A DNA stretch of 64,000 bases from JBEIFW01 sp046081125 (GCA_046081125.1 JBJTVH010000026.1:1-64000); one strand, 5' to 3'; counted from the first letter of the stretch, positions 34,011 through 42,587 are shown. Translations and numbers: made by a program. Notes: generated by a model from the sequence alone, not told the origin.

Positions 34011-34798
34011 GCCGGCACCTCCATCAACAGCGGCGGCCGACCCTCGACCGGTGCCTGGCGCTCGTCGCTCACGATGCGGCCGTCACGCAGGCGCACCACG
34101 CGCTTGGCGTGCCGGGCGACTTCGTCCTCGTGGGTGATCACGATGATCGTGCGGCCCTGCACGTTGAGTCGGTCGAAGATCGTGAGCACCTCGGCTGTCG
34201 ACCGGCTGTCGATGGCGCCGGTGGGTTCGTCGGCGAGGATCATCGACGGGTTGGTGACGATGGCGCGGGCGATGGCGACGCGCTGCTGCTGTCCGCCCGA
34301 CAGCTCGTTGGGCAGGTGGTCGAGACGGTCGGCAAGTCCCACGGCAGCCAGGGCCGTGCGCGCTCGTTCCCGGCGTCGGGCCCGCTTCATCCCGGCGTAG
34401 GCGAGGGGCAACTCGACGTTGGCGAGGGCGGTCGTCCGGGGAATGAGGTTGAAGCTCTGGAACACGAAGCCGATGCGGCGGTTGCGGATGTCGGCGAGCG
34501 CGGCGTCGCCGAGGGTGCCGACATCCTCGCCGTCGAGGAAGTACCGGCCCGTGGTGGGCGCGTCGAGCGCGCCGAGGATGTTCATGAGTGTGGACTTCCC
34601 GGACCCGGACGCACCCATGATCGCCACGTGGTCGCCACGCTCGATCACGAGCGAGACACCGTCGAGCGCGCGCACCTCGACGTCCCCCATGCCGTACACC
34701 TTGGTGACGTCGCGCACGACGATCACCGGTCGGGTGGACGCGACCGGAGGCACTGCGTCCTGCGCAACTGCGTCCTGCGCCGCTGCGATGTCAGCCAC
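34007..34798 (-). CDS. ABC transporter ATP-binding protein (LolD/MacB type)
   Basis: The 263-residue ATPase has Walker A GASGSGKSTLMNILG, the signature LSGGQQQRVAIARAIV, Walker B MILADEPTGAID and the H-loop VITHEDEVARHAKR. I chose GTG 34798, 8 bp inside the adaptor gene. The N-terminus contains a duplicated AQDAV from a 15-bp direct repeat (34752-34780). It drives the permease encoded next. Confidence 0.95.
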   Translation of the reverse strand: MADIAAAQDAVAQDAVPPVASTRPVIVVRDVTKVYGMGDVEVRALDGVSLVIERGDHVAIMGASGSGKSTLMNILGALDAPTTGRYFLDGEDVGTLGDAALADIRNRRIGFVFQSFNLIPRTTALANVELPLAYAGMKRARRRERARTALAAVGLADRLDHLPNELSGGQQQRVAIARAIVTNPSMILADEPTGAIDSRSTAEVLTIFDRLNVQGRTIIVITHEDEVARHAKRVVRLRDGRIVSDERQAPVEGRPPLLMEVPA

Positions 34799-36728
34799 CG
34801 CGACCCCGATTGCCGCCGCCAGCCGTGCCCCCGCCGGTGCCGGCCCCGCCGAGGCCGGGGATCCCGGTCTGGCCGCCGCCGGTGAGCGTGCCGCCCTGTG
34901 TGGCGGCGCCCGCCCCGGCTGCGCTGATGGCGGTTCGGACGACGACCACCACGTCGCCTTCCGACAGGCCGGACCGAATCTCGATCCCGTTGTCACCCCG
35001 AAGACCCAAGGTGATCTGGCGGTCCTCGGTCTTGGTCGGGTCGCCGGGGACGGTCTGCACGGCAACGGTGGCCGTGGTGCCGCGGCCCGTCACGGCCGAG
35101 CTCGGCAGGATGAGGACGTCGGCCGCCTCCTCCACCGTCACGGCGGCGGTGGCCGTCATGCCCGGCCGGGGCTGGTTGGTCGCCGGTACGTCGGTGATGG
35201 TCAGGTAGACGTAGTAGGTGACGACGTTGCTGACCAGGGTCGAGGCACCGTCGATGCGGTTCACCTTCGCAGCGAGGCGGGTGCCGCTGACCGCGTCGAG
35301 CGACACCGTCGCGTTCTGGCCGACCTTGACCTTCATCGCGTCGGCCTCGCTGAAGCCGGCGCGGACCTCGAAGCCGCTGGGATCGGTGATCGTGAGGAAC
35401 GCCGAGGTCGACGCCGACCCGCTTGCGCTGGCGGCGTTCGCGTTGGCGTTGTTGCCGCCCGATCCCGGTGCGACGCCGATCTTGCCGTTGAGCACGGCGA
35501 CCGTGCCCTCGATCGGGGCCAGGAGCGTGGCGGCGGTGACGTTCTTCTGGGCCGTGGCGAGCGAGTTCCGGGCGTTGATCACCTGCGAGTTCGACTGGGC
35601 GAGTTCCGCATCGGTGGGCGGCCGCTCCTTGACGGCGTTGCCGGCGACGGCCGTGTTGTAGGACAGCTGCGCCGACTCGAGCTGGCGTTGGGCGGACACG
35701 ATGGACTGGCTGTCACGCAGCAGACCGGCCTCGCGGTTGTTGCGGGCGTTGGTGAGCGAGTTCGAGGCGCTGTCGATGGACTGCTTGGCCTTGAGTTGGG
35801 TGTTGGCGAAGCCGTTGTTCGCGTTGTTCAGCGAGTTGGTCGCCTGCGTCAGCGATGCGTCGGCCTTGTCGAACACGGGCTGCGATCCGTTCTGACCGTT
35901 GAGCGCGGTGTTCTTCGCCGTGAGGGCGGCCTGGGCGGCGGTGAGGGCGGCATTCGCCGGGCATGCTGTGCCGCCCGGGGCGCTCGGCGCTCCCGGGTTC
36001 GCCGTGCAGTACGCAACGGCCGCCTGGTACTTGGCGACGTCGGCGGCCGCCGCGTCATAGGCGGCCTTGTCGGTGTCGCGCGTGGCCTTGGCGGTGTCCC
36101 ACGTCGCTTTGGCCGTGTTCCACGAGGCCTGGGACTGGTCGACGGAGAGCTGCGAGGTGGCGAGATCACGGTCGGCCGAGGCGCGGGCGTTGGCGAGGCT
36201 CGTCTCGGCCTGGGTGACCGAGGCGTCGTACCCGACGGCGTTCTGCCCGGCCGAGGCGCGGGCGTTGGTGAGGCTCGTCTCGGCGGATCGGACCTGCGAT
36301 GCCGACTGGGCGAGGCTCGCCTGGTTCTGGGCCCGCTCCTGGGGGGTGAGGCCGGTCTTCAGCTTCTCGAGCGAGGCGAGGGCCGATTCGTAGGAGGCCT
36401 GTGCCGCCGTGAGGGTGTTGGTGACGGTGGTGGCATCGACCCGAGCGAGCGGTTGGCCCTTCGTGACTTTGTCTCCGACCTTCACGAGGATCTCCGTGAC
36501 GAGGTTCGACGACACCGTGGAGTCGAACGAGACGTCGAACTGGGTGCGGGACAGCAGGTTGCCGCTCGCACTCACGGCGGTGGCCACGGCGCCCCGTCGA
36601 ACGGTCGTCGTGGTGCGCGTCGTGGTGGCGGAGGTGCCCTCGTCGCGCAACAGGAACCACCCGCCCGCGCCGAGGGCGACGACGCCGACGCCGAGCACGC
36701 CGTTGAGGAGCACGGTGGCCTTCCGCAC
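34791..36728 (-). CDS. MacA/HlyD-type periplasmic adaptor with an extended helical hairpin
   Basis: The 645-residue protein has an N-terminal membrane anchor (residues ~9-28), the lipoyl half VTEILVKVGDKVTKGQPLARVDA and a helical hairpin of about 290 residues, rich in Ala/Ser/Asn/Gln. The second lipoyl half (LLAPIEGTVAVLNGKIG), beta-barrel and GRG-rich tail follow. The hairpin holds a 25-codon duplication. Classical MacA is about 370 residues, so the hairpin is much longer than usual. Confidence 0.92.
   Translation of the reverse strand: MRKATVLLNGVLGVGVVALGAGGWFLLRDEGTSATTTRTTTTVRRGAVATAVSASGNLLSRTQFDVSFDSTVSSNLVTEILVKVGDKVTKGQPLARVDATTVTNTLTAAQASYESALASLEKLKTGLTPQERAQNQASLAQSASQVRSAETSLTNARASAGQNAVGYDASVTQAETSLANARASADRDLATSQLSVDQSQASWNTAKATWDTAKATRDTDKAAYDAAAADVAKYQAAVAYCTANPGAPSAPGGTACPANAALTAAQAALTAKNTALNGQNGSQPVFDKADASLTQATNSLNNANNGFANTQLKAKQSIDSASNSLTNARNNREAGLLRDSQSIVSAQRQLESAQLSYNTAVAGNAVKERPPTDAELAQSNSQVINARNSLATAQKNVTAATLLAPIEGTVAVLNGKIGVAPGSGGNNANANAASASGSASTSAFLTITDPSGFEVRAGFSEADAMKVKVGQNATVSLDAVSGTRLAAKVNRIDGASTLVSNVVTYYVYLTITDVPATNQPRPGMTATAAVTVEEAADVLILPSSAVTGRGTTATVAVQTVPGDPTKTEDRQITLGLRGDNGIEIRSGLSEGDVVVVVRTAISAAGAGAATQGGTLTGGGQTGIPGLGGAGTGGGTAGGGNRGRGG
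36174..36284 (-). repeat. 36-bp direct repeat in the adaptor hairpin
   Basis: Copies at 36174-36209 and 36249-36284 differ at one base and are offset by 75 bp (25 codons). They encode the repeated segment AETSL(T/A)NARASA. Confidence 0.85.
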
Positions 36729-36731
36729 GGC

Positions 36732-37493
36732 TCAGCCCTTTGCGGTGGTCGACGTCGGCGTGTCGTTGCCCGGGCGACCACCACCGGGGCCACCGTCTGC
36801 GCCCGGCAGGGTCATGCCCTCGGGCAGGAGGACCTTGCACTTCTCGTTCGCCGCTTGGAAGGTCGGGGACTCCCGGTCGATCTGCCCGAGGAACCCGCCG
36901 GCACCCTGCCCGCCGCGCCCGCCGCCGGCGGGCGCCGAGGGTTCGGAACCAGCGGACGAGGGCGGCGAGGCCGGGGGCTGTCCCCCCTGGCCGCCGCCCT
37001 GTCCGCCGCCCTGGGGTCGATCGCGGATCTCGACGCCGTTGTCACGCATGCAGGTGAGATACGGCTGGAGTTGGGCCAACCGGTTGTTCCCGCCCTGTCC
37101 GCCGCCGCCCTGTCCGCCGCCGCCCTGACCGCGGCCGCCCTGACCGCGGCCGAGGGCAGCAGCAGGGTCGAAACCGGCAGGGAGCTTGCTCTTGCAGGCT
37201 TCCTGCGCCTTCTGCAGCACTGCCGGATCGATGCTCACCCGTGGACCGCCCTGTCCGGACCCCTGTCCGGACCCCTGGTTGGCGCCCTGGTTGGCGCCCT
37301 GCCCTCGACCGCCGAGCCCCAGGCCCTGCTCGACGAGGCACTGCCGGTAGGCCTGAAGCTGTTCGGCAGACGCCGTGACCGCAGACGTGGACGCCGCGGT
37401 CGACGGCACGGGCGCCGCCGTGTTCTCGTTGCCGCCGCATCCTGCAGCCATCCCGAGGATCGATCCGGACAGGAGCAGGGCACGAAGGCGCAT
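36732..37493 (-). CDS. Lipoprotein with two copies of a Cys-pair domain and Gly/Gln linkers
   Basis: The 253-residue protein has a lipoprotein signal with lipobox MAAGC. The first unit has YRQCLVEQGLGL and, after a GQG-rich stretch, AQEACKSKLPAG. The second has YLTCMRDNGVEIRDR and ANEKCKVLLPEG. This looks like an internal duplication of a common actinobacterial exported domain, with one cysteine pair per unit. Proline- and glycine-rich linkers separate the units. It ends 3 bp before the adaptor gene, so it is the first gene of the exporter operon. Confidence 0.82.
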   Translation of the reverse strand: MRLRALLLSGSILGMAAGCGGNENTAAPVPSTAASTSAVTASAEQLQAYRQCLVEQGLGLGGRGQGANQGANQGSGQGSGQGGPRVSIDPAVLQKAQEACKSKLPAGFDPAAALGRGQGGRGQGGGGQGGGGQGGNNRLAQLQPYLTCMRDNGVEIRDRPQGGGQGGGQGGQPPASPPSSAGSEPSAPAGGGRGGQGAGGFLGQIDRESPTFQAANEKCKVLLPEGMTLPGADGGPGGGRPGNDTPTSTTAKG

Positions 37494-37599
37494 GGCCGGA
37501 GTAGACACGACGTTGCTGTGGGAAAGCTGGGAACCCGGCGAGCGCGAGCCGAGCGCATTCCCAGGGAGATCCCAGCTCGATGGCGTAGACGTTCGGCCC

Positions 37600-38229
37600 A
37601 TGCGCCACCCACTGCGTCGAGGGGTGCTCGTCGCCGTGGCGATCCTGCTCGCAGGTGCCTCGCCTGCCGCAGCGCACGACAGCAGCATCAACAGCTGGGA
37701 GGCCGCTGCGGCCCAGCTCGTCGGCATAAGCAACGATCCGCTCGCCGTCCGGGCCCGAGTGGCCGTCGGGGCCCCAGAGGTCCGATCAAACCTCGACGCC
37801 GTCGCTGCGCTGGTCGCCGAGCGGGTCGAGGGGGTCGACGCCGGTCGGCTCGCCGAGGCGCTGGCCTCGACCTCGGCGCTTCGACGTGCCGTGGTGCTCA
37901 CGGCGCTCGCGCAGGTCGGCAAGCCCTATGCGTACGGCGGCGCCGGGCCGCTGGTGTTCGACTGCTCCGGGTTGACCCGCTTCGCGTGGCGGGCCGGCGG
38001 CGTGTCGCTGTCGCACTACACGGGGCTGCAGAAGCTCGAGGCCAAGGCGATCCCGGTCGCACAACTCCAGCCCGGCGATCTCGTGTTCAACCTCCAGGCC
38101 GATGGCGACGGGCACGTGATGCTGTACCTCGGTGCCGATCGGGCCGTGATCGATTCCCCGGCGACGGGAACGCTGGTGCGTGTCCGGCGGTGGGCGACGA
38201 CCACCGGGTTCGGTTCACCGCTGCGCTGA
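37600..38229 (+). CDS. Secreted NlpC/P60 family hydrolase
   Basis: The 209-residue protein has a signal peptide (residues ~7-26, LVAVAILLAGASPAAA). After a linker region comes an NlpC/P60 domain: ALAQVGKPYAYGGAGPLVFDCSGLTRFAW holds the catalytic cysteine, and GDGHVMLYLG the histidine. The family cuts peptidoglycan peptide bonds. It diverges from the lipoprotein gene and overlaps the next gene convergently by 15 bp. Confidence 0.93.
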   Translation: MRHPLRRGVLVAVAILLAGASPAAAHDSSINSWEAAAAQLVGISNDPLAVRARVAVGAPEVRSNLDAVAALVAERVEGVDAGRLAEALASTSALRRAVVLTALAQVGKPYAYGGAGPLVFDCSGLTRFAWRAGGVSLSHYTGLQKLEAKAIPVAQLQPGDLVFNLQADGDGHVMLYLGADRAVIDSPATGTLVRVRRWATTTGFGSPLR

Positions 38230-38880
38230 GCGCAGGAACGACGGCGGCGGATCGGCCCACCCGAGGTACGCAGGGAAGTAGGACAGCTCGGCCACGCCGA
38301 TGCCGCCCCGCACGCTGGTGGAGACGAACCGCCCGTCGCCCAGGGAGATCCCGACGTGGCCGAGCGGCATGGCGACGGCCCAGAACACGATCGCCCCGCG
38401 CGGCGGATCCAAGTCGCCGGGGTGGGCGCGACCGTTGCGGTACGCATCGAGCCAGTGGTCGAACGCCGAGGGATAGACACCTTCCGTGCCGAACGCCAAC
38501 TCGACCGCCCGCTCGCAGTAGCCGTTGTGGGCGGCGCTGCCGAGCCAACGCGACATCCAGGCCAACGCGGCGTCGAGATGGTTCGTCGGCGCCGACACCC
38601 CGAGGAACCCGGCCCGGCGGCAGGTGGCCAGGTCGACCGCGCCAGGCGCGGAGGACCAGGCCGGCGTGGATGAGTAGGCGAGCTTCGCCCACGGGCTGGC
38701 GAGCGCGTCGAGTTCGGCCTTGAGGCGCAGGCACGAGGACTCCAGGCTGGCGGCGCCGGACGCGGCGCCGGCGCCGATCGGGCGCGAGATGCGGCCCTGC
38801 CCGTCGTCGGCCACTGCGGGTGCGGCGCCGAGCGGCACGAGCACCGCCAATGCCAGGGCCGCCGTGACTACGCGTCGCAT
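38215..38880 (-). CDS. Secreted Cys/His hydrolase-like protein (NlpC/P60- or CHAP-like)
   Basis: The 221-residue protein has a signal peptide ending APAVADD (~residue 25). GYCERAVELAFG could supply the catalytic cysteine, and MPLGHVGISLGDGRFVST the histidine, as in NlpC/P60 or CHAP enzymes. Its 3' end overlaps the NlpC/P60 gene by 15 bp on the opposite strand. Peptidoglycan is the likely target, but the assignment is weaker than for its neighbour. Confidence 0.75.
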   Translation of the reverse strand: MRRVVTAALALAVLVPLGAAPAVADDGQGRISRPIGAGAASGAASLESSCLRLKAELDALASPWAKLAYSSTPAWSSAPGAVDLATCRRAGFLGVSAPTNHLDAALAWMSRWLGSAAHNGYCERAVELAFGTEGVYPSAFDHWLDAYRNGRAHPGDLDPPRGAIVFWAVAMPLGHVGISLGDGRFVSTSVRGGIGVAELSYFPAYLGWADPPPSFLRSAQR

Positions 38881-38922
38881 CCCCGTCCCGATCGGCGCCC
38901 GTCGCCCGGGTTTGAGCGGAGA

Positions 38923-39171
38923 TCAACGCCAGGTGATCTCGTCGGGTCGCACCTCGGTGAGCGGACGCTGGACGTCGATCGCCTCACCCGGACGGGGGCA
39001 TGGTTCGCCTGCGGGTACGAACAGCAGCGACACGTGCTGGTGGGGCGGCTCGACGAGCGCGAGTCGGTGCTGGGCGTGATGGAACGGGCTGCGGCCATCG
39101 TCGAGGGTCCGCACCCCGTGGGCGGTGCCCGCACCCACGACCACGACGGACCCCGCCGCGGGTACCGGCAC
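38923..39171 (-). CDS. C-terminal part of an alanine racemase-like protein (separated by stops)
   Basis: The 82-residue frame begins GTG and has AAGSVVVVGAGTAHGVRTL, HRLALVEPPHQHVSLLFV and EAIDVQRPLTEVRPDEITWR, which reads like an alanine racemase C-terminal domain. It is in the same frame as the N-terminal part, 13 bp downstream. A GAGGG sequence about 9 nt before its GTG could allow reinitiation. No tyrosine is present, so the usual second catalytic base is missing. Confidence 0.5.
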   Translation of the reverse strand: MPVPAAGSVVVVGAGTAHGVRTLDDGRSPFHHAQHRLALVEPPHQHVSLLFVPAGEPCPRPGEAIDVQRPLTEVRPDEITWR

Positions 39172-39177
39172 CTGCCG

Positions 39178-39186
39178 TTACCCTCA
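39178..39186 (-). other. Two in-frame stops in the alanine racemase-like gene
   Basis: TGA and TAA, one codon apart, split the reading frame between VEAGTP and RQVPVPAAGS. Alanine racemases usually have V-G-Y in the equivalent segment, so the stops appear to replace V and Y (inference). Confidence 0.75.
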
Positions 39187-39864
39187 CGGCGTACCCGCTT
39201 CCACGGGCTCCACGGCGACGACATCGGTGCCCAGATGGAAGAACGTCTTGTCGCCCAACCACAACCGCGTGCCGATCCGCTGCACCACCGGCCGGTCGGC
39301 GCCGAGCGAGAAGACGTCGGCGGCGTCGAGATGGCTCGCCCACAGCGGCAGGCCGGCCGGCAGCCGGTCGCGCCAGGCGGCGACCTCGCGGGCGCGCTCG
39401 ACGTCGGTCCCGGCGAGCGGGAGGTGGATGCCCGCGGCGACCACCGGGACTCCGGCACGGTGGGCTGCGTCGAGCAGGGTGCGCACGCCGGGGGCATCGG
39501 CGCCGTAGCGGTGCATCGAGGACGCCACCTCCACGATCACCCCCGCCGCGCCGCCGGCCGCGGCAGCCGTGACGTGATGGGGTGCGGCGACGGTGAGCAC
39601 CGCGCCGGCCGCTGCCCCTGGTGCGAGGCGCGCCGTCGGGGTGAGCACTACCGGGGTGACACCATCGGGAAGGCCGGCGAGCTCGTGCACCGTGCCGATC
39701 GCCACGTATCGGGCGCCTCGGCGGCGGGCGACGCGGGCGAGGAACGCACGACCCAGGCCGTACCCGTTGCCCTTCACGACGGGGATCACCCCGGGATGCT
39801 CGGCCCAGGTGTGCGCCACGTGCGCGCCCCAGCGGCGTGCGTCGACCGTCAAGATCAGGCTCAC
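39184..39864 (-). CDS. N-terminal part of an alanine racemase-like PLP protein (interrupted)
   Basis: The 226-residue product has PVVKGNGYGLG, the PLP lysine motif of alanine racemases, followed by a TIM-barrel-like stretch (VVLTPTARLAP, GVIVEVASSMHRYG, VPVVAAGIHLPLAG). The frame meets TGA (39186-39184), one sense codon, then TAA (39180-39178), and continues open as the C-terminal part. Possible readings are a pseudogene, a split gene or an error. GTG 39864 was chosen because VSLILTVDARRW starts the fold. Confidence 0.65.
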   Translation of the reverse strand: MSLILTVDARRWGAHVAHTWAEHPGVIPVVKGNGYGLGRAFLARVARRRGARYVAIGTVHELAGLPDGVTPVVLTPTARLAPGAAAGAVLTVAAPHHVTAAAAGGAAGVIVEVASSMHRYGADAPGVRTLLDAAHRAGVPVVAAGIHLPLAGTDVERAREVAAWRDRLPAGLPLWASHLDAADVFSLGADRPVVQRIGTRLWLGDKTFFHLGTDVVAVEPVEAGTP

Positions 39865-39912
39865 CGATCCCGAACCGTACATTCCCGAGTGGTTCGGTCG
39901 GGTTTTGGCCGG

Positions 39913-39918
39913 TAGCGT
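39913..39918 (+). promoter_or_regulatory. Leaderless -10 element of the DUF4395 gene
   Basis: TAGCGT preceded by GG ends 7 nt before ATG 39926. It is identical in form and spacing to the dps element. Confidence 0.55.
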
Positions 39919-39925
39919 TTGGACC

Positions 39926-40438
39926 ATGCGGCGTTGGTTCGGCTTCCCGGAGACCGTGAACGACAAGGCGGCCCGGACGGTCGCGGCCGGGGTGATCGCC
40001 ATGGCCGTCGTCTACCTGGTCACCGGTTCGGGTTGGGTGCTCGTGCCGCTCTGGTACGGCTTTGCGGCCCGGGTTGCCGCCGGGCCTCGCTACAGCCCGC
40101 TCGGCCGGCTGGCCGTCCACGTGGTGGCCCCCCGGCTCGGCGCCCCGAAGCTCGTGCCCGGCCCGCCCAAGCGATTCGCCCAGGGCATCGGGCTCGCCTG
40201 TGCGACCGCGATCGTCGTCGGCCACCTGACCGGCGCGACACCGGTCGCTGTCGCGGTGTCGGTGATGCTGGTGGCGGCGGCGTCGCTGGAGGCCGTGCTC
40301 GGCTTCTGCCTCGGCTGCACGATCTTCGCCGGACTCATGCGCCTCGGGGTCATCCCGGCGTCGGTGTGCCAGGAGTGCTCGGACCTGAGCCGCCGCCTCG
40401 CCGCCGCTCGTAGCGCGACGGCCTCGGCCAGCTCGTGA
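39926..40438 (+). CDS. DUF4395 membrane protein
   Basis: The 170-residue protein has four hydrophobic helices. It starts FGFPETVNDKAARTVAAGV, which matches DUF4395, and contains the C-x2-C motif GFCLGCTIF near the last helix. Such proteins often sit beside thioredoxin-like or sulfur-handling genes; no such partner is next to it here. Its last 89 bp overlap the end of the convergent glycosyltransferase gene. Confidence 0.85.
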   Translation: MRRWFGFPETVNDKAARTVAAGVIAMAVVYLVTGSGWVLVPLWYGFAARVAAGPRYSPLGRLAVHVVAPRLGAPKLVPGPPKRFAQGIGLACATAIVVGHLTGATPVAVAVSVMLVAAASLEAVLGFCLGCTIFAGLMRLGVIPASVCQECSDLSRRLAAARSATASASS

Positions 40439-41744
40439 GGTCGGGGACGAGCGGCGCCGCAGTCCGGGACCGCCTCGCCCCCTGCCACACTCCGATCGCA
40501 TAGGCGGCGTCGTCGGCGAGGCGCAGCGGGCCACCGCGGCGCAGCCCGTCGGCGACGGCGAGAAGGAGGATCCGGCGCGCGAGGCGCGAGCGGAGGGCGG
40601 CCATGGCGAGCACGGGCCACCAGGCCCGGCGGACGGCCGACGCGAGCAGGCGGCCGGCGTGGAGATGGCCGAGGCCCGTGAGGCGAACAGCGAGCGACCA
40701 CGAGCCGATCCGTCGTCGCAGCAGCACGGCGGTGGCGCCGGCCGTGGTGATGCCGGCGGCGACCCCGAGCGGGAACGGGACGAGGACGCCCAGACCCCAC
40801 ACCGCCGCGCTCCAGCCGCTCACCGACACCGCCGGTACGGCGCCGGGATGGCGGCGGGCGAGCGGCGCCGCGGATCGGCCGTAGCCGACGCGCTGGCGGA
40901 TCCACGCACGCACGGTCGGCCGGGGTTCGTGGAGCACGATCACCGCCGGCTCGTACCGGCACCCGTGCCCGGCCTCGTCGAGGCGCCAGACGGCGTCCAC
41001 GTCCTCACCGGTGCGCAGTTCGGGATCGAACCCGCCGACGCCGACCAGGGCGGCGCGCCGGACCACCACGGCAGCGGTCGGGACGTACGACACTCGGGTC
41101 CCGGCCCGGATCCGGGCCGGTGCCGGGCCCAGATCGAGCGGCGAGTGCTCGGCGTCGTAGCGGGCGAGTCGTCCCGGGCCCGGCCGAGACCGCACCCGGG
41201 GTGCCACCAGGGCCACGGTGGGATCGGCGAGGTGGGCGAGCAGTGGATCGAGCCACCCGGGCGGCACCTCGACGTCGGCGTCGACGAAGGCCACGAACTC
41301 GGTGCGCACCGCAGCGAGCCCGGTCGTGCGAGCCGCGCCCGGCCCGCCGTTGTCGTCCCGGCGTAGGACCCGGGCCCCGGCGAGCGCGCCCACCGGAGGT
41401 CGGCTCGCGTCGTCGACCACGAGCACTTCGGCCACGCCGGCGGACCGCAACGCATCGACGAGGGAGGCGAGACGTGCCGCATCGGGATCGAGGACAGGGA
41501 TCACGGCGGTGACGTCCGCAGGCCCCCAGGGTCCCGGTCCGTCCGGTTCGGGATGGAGCGCGCCGGCCTCGAGCAGTCGCCCGATGAGCGCTCGGGCCCC
41601 GGCGGTGCGCACCGGTGCCCCGTCGAGCACGGCGCGCACCACGCCGGCACCGGCGTCGCTCAAGCGGAACAGCTTGAGTGGCGAGCCGCCGAGCAGCACC
41701 GTCCCGTGCCAGGACAGGGACCCGTCGGCCCGGTATCGGGTCAC
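40350..41744 (-). CDS. mftF: Mycofactocin glycosyltransferase MftF-like protein
   Basis: MftF adds glucose units to the redox cofactor mycofactocin. The 464-residue protein has the N-terminal GGSPLKLFRLSDAGAGVV segment typical of the family. A GT-A domain follows (VTAVIPVLDPDAARL, VLVVDDASRPP, NGGPGAARTTGL, FVDADVEVPPGWL). Membrane helices come after. Its C-terminal tail RRRGGGSGPSTPGTPTPG overlaps the DUF4395 gene. The start overlaps the etfB stop by 4 bp. No mftA-E genes lie in the window. Confidence 0.85.
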   Translation of the reverse strand: MTRYRADGSLSWHGTVLLGGSPLKLFRLSDAGAGVVRAVLDGAPVRTAGARALIGRLLEAGALHPEPDGPGPWGPADVTAVIPVLDPDAARLASLVDALRSAGVAEVLVVDDASRPPVGALAGARVLRRDDNGGPGAARTTGLAAVRTEFVAFVDADVEVPPGWLDPLLAHLADPTVALVAPRVRSRPGPGRLARYDAEHSPLDLGPAPARIRAGTRVSYVPTAAVVVRRAALVGVGGFDPELRTGEDVDAVWRLDEAGHGCRYEPAVIVLHEPRPTVRAWIRQRVGYGRSAAPLARRHPGAVPAVSVSGWSAAVWGLGVLVPFPLGVAAGITTAGATAVLLRRRIGSWSLAVRLTGLGHLHAGRLLASAVRRAWWPVLAMAALRSRLARRILLLAVADGLRRGGPLRLADDAAYAIGVWQGARRSRTAAPLVPDLTSWPRPSRYERRRGGGSGPSTPGTPTPG

Positions 41745-42574
41745 CCCGGATCGCGGGCGCGCAGCACCGTGAGGATCCGCTCGGCGGCCTCGGCCGGCGT
41801 GAGCACGACCGGTTGGGCCCGCCCGCCGGTTGCGCCTGTGGCTGCCGTGAGGGCACGCACGCGATCGAGTGCCCGGTCGCCGCTCGGTGCGTCGAGCGCT
41901 CGCGGGCGGGGCCGGAACGGGCGCAGCGGTCGGTGGGCGGCGTCGACCGGGGTCGGGGCCGGGATCACGGCGATGTCGGCCCGGCGGGCCGAGAGCGTGG
42001 CGGCGAGGGAGCCGCGTCGAAGCGGGGCGGTGCCGCCCTCGACGCTCACCACGACGGCGCCTGCGGCGCGGACCTGCTCGCGCCGGCCGCCGTCGAGTCG
42101 CCGCATCGCCTCGACCGAGCCGGGCACGCCGAACTCGAGCGAGAGCAACCCGAGCACCTGGGCTGCGCCGAGACGCGCGGCGAGGAACGCGGGTACGGAT
42201 CCCGAGCCCCGATCGAGGGAATGGTCACCGCAGCACACCAGCCGCAGCGGGCCGGGACCGGCGTCGAGCCGTTCGAGCGCACCGGCGAGCGCCGACGCCA
42301 CCGAGTCCGACGGGGCACCGGGCGCGAGTGCCACCCTCGCCGCTCGCGTGGCGCCTGCGGCGAGGGCCTCGCGCGCCACGCCCTCGGCGGCGTCGGGCCC
42401 GGCGGTGAGCGCGAGCACCTCGTCGCCCCAGGCCTGTGCCGCTCGCAGCGCCCACTCGAGGGCGGAGGCGTCCGCAGCCGACAGCCCGCTGGTGCGGGCG
42501 TCGGTGTGCACCGCACCGGTGATCGGATCGACCTCTGGTCGACGGTCCACCCACTTCAGGCACGCGACGATCAC
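41741..42574 (-). CDS. etfB: Electron transfer flavoprotein beta subunit (mycofactocin-associated type)
   Basis: EtfB/FixA with EtfA/FixB carries electrons from flavin dehydrogenases. The 277-residue protein begins MIVACLKWVDRRPEVDP, and the ADASALEWALRAAQAWGDEV helix is typical. It has LVCCGDHSLDRGSGSVPAFLAARLG. Together with EtfA, FixC and FixX homologues and MftF it forms one operon. Small ETF subunits of this group are known as mycofactocin-associated. The C-terminal ~60 residues are Arg/Pro-rich and variable. Confidence 0.85.
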   Translation of the reverse strand: MIVACLKWVDRRPEVDPITGAVHTDARTSGLSAADASALEWALRAAQAWGDEVLALTAGPDAAEGVAREALAAGATRAARVALAPGAPSDSVASALAGALERLDAGPGPLRLVCCGDHSLDRGSGSVPAFLAARLGAAQVLGLLSLEFGVPGSVEAMRRLDGGRREQVRAAGAVVVSVEGGTAPLRRGSLAATLSARRADIAVIPAPTPVDAAHRPLRPFRPRPRALDAPSGDRALDRVRALTAATGATGGRAQPVVLTPAEAAERILTVLRARDPG

Positions 42575-42587
42575 GATGCCGGCGACC

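Noticed and set aside
36732..37493. Gly/Gln-rich repeats as a CRISPR or VNTR array
   Set aside because: They are short in-frame codon repeats in a lipoprotein linker, with no spacers. No CRISPR array or cas gene was seen.
34419..38723. Very long open frame on the plus strand opposite the exporter operon
   Set aside because: It mirrors the real minus-strand genes in high-GC DNA, and its translation is low-complexity Arg/Gly/Val sequence with no domains.
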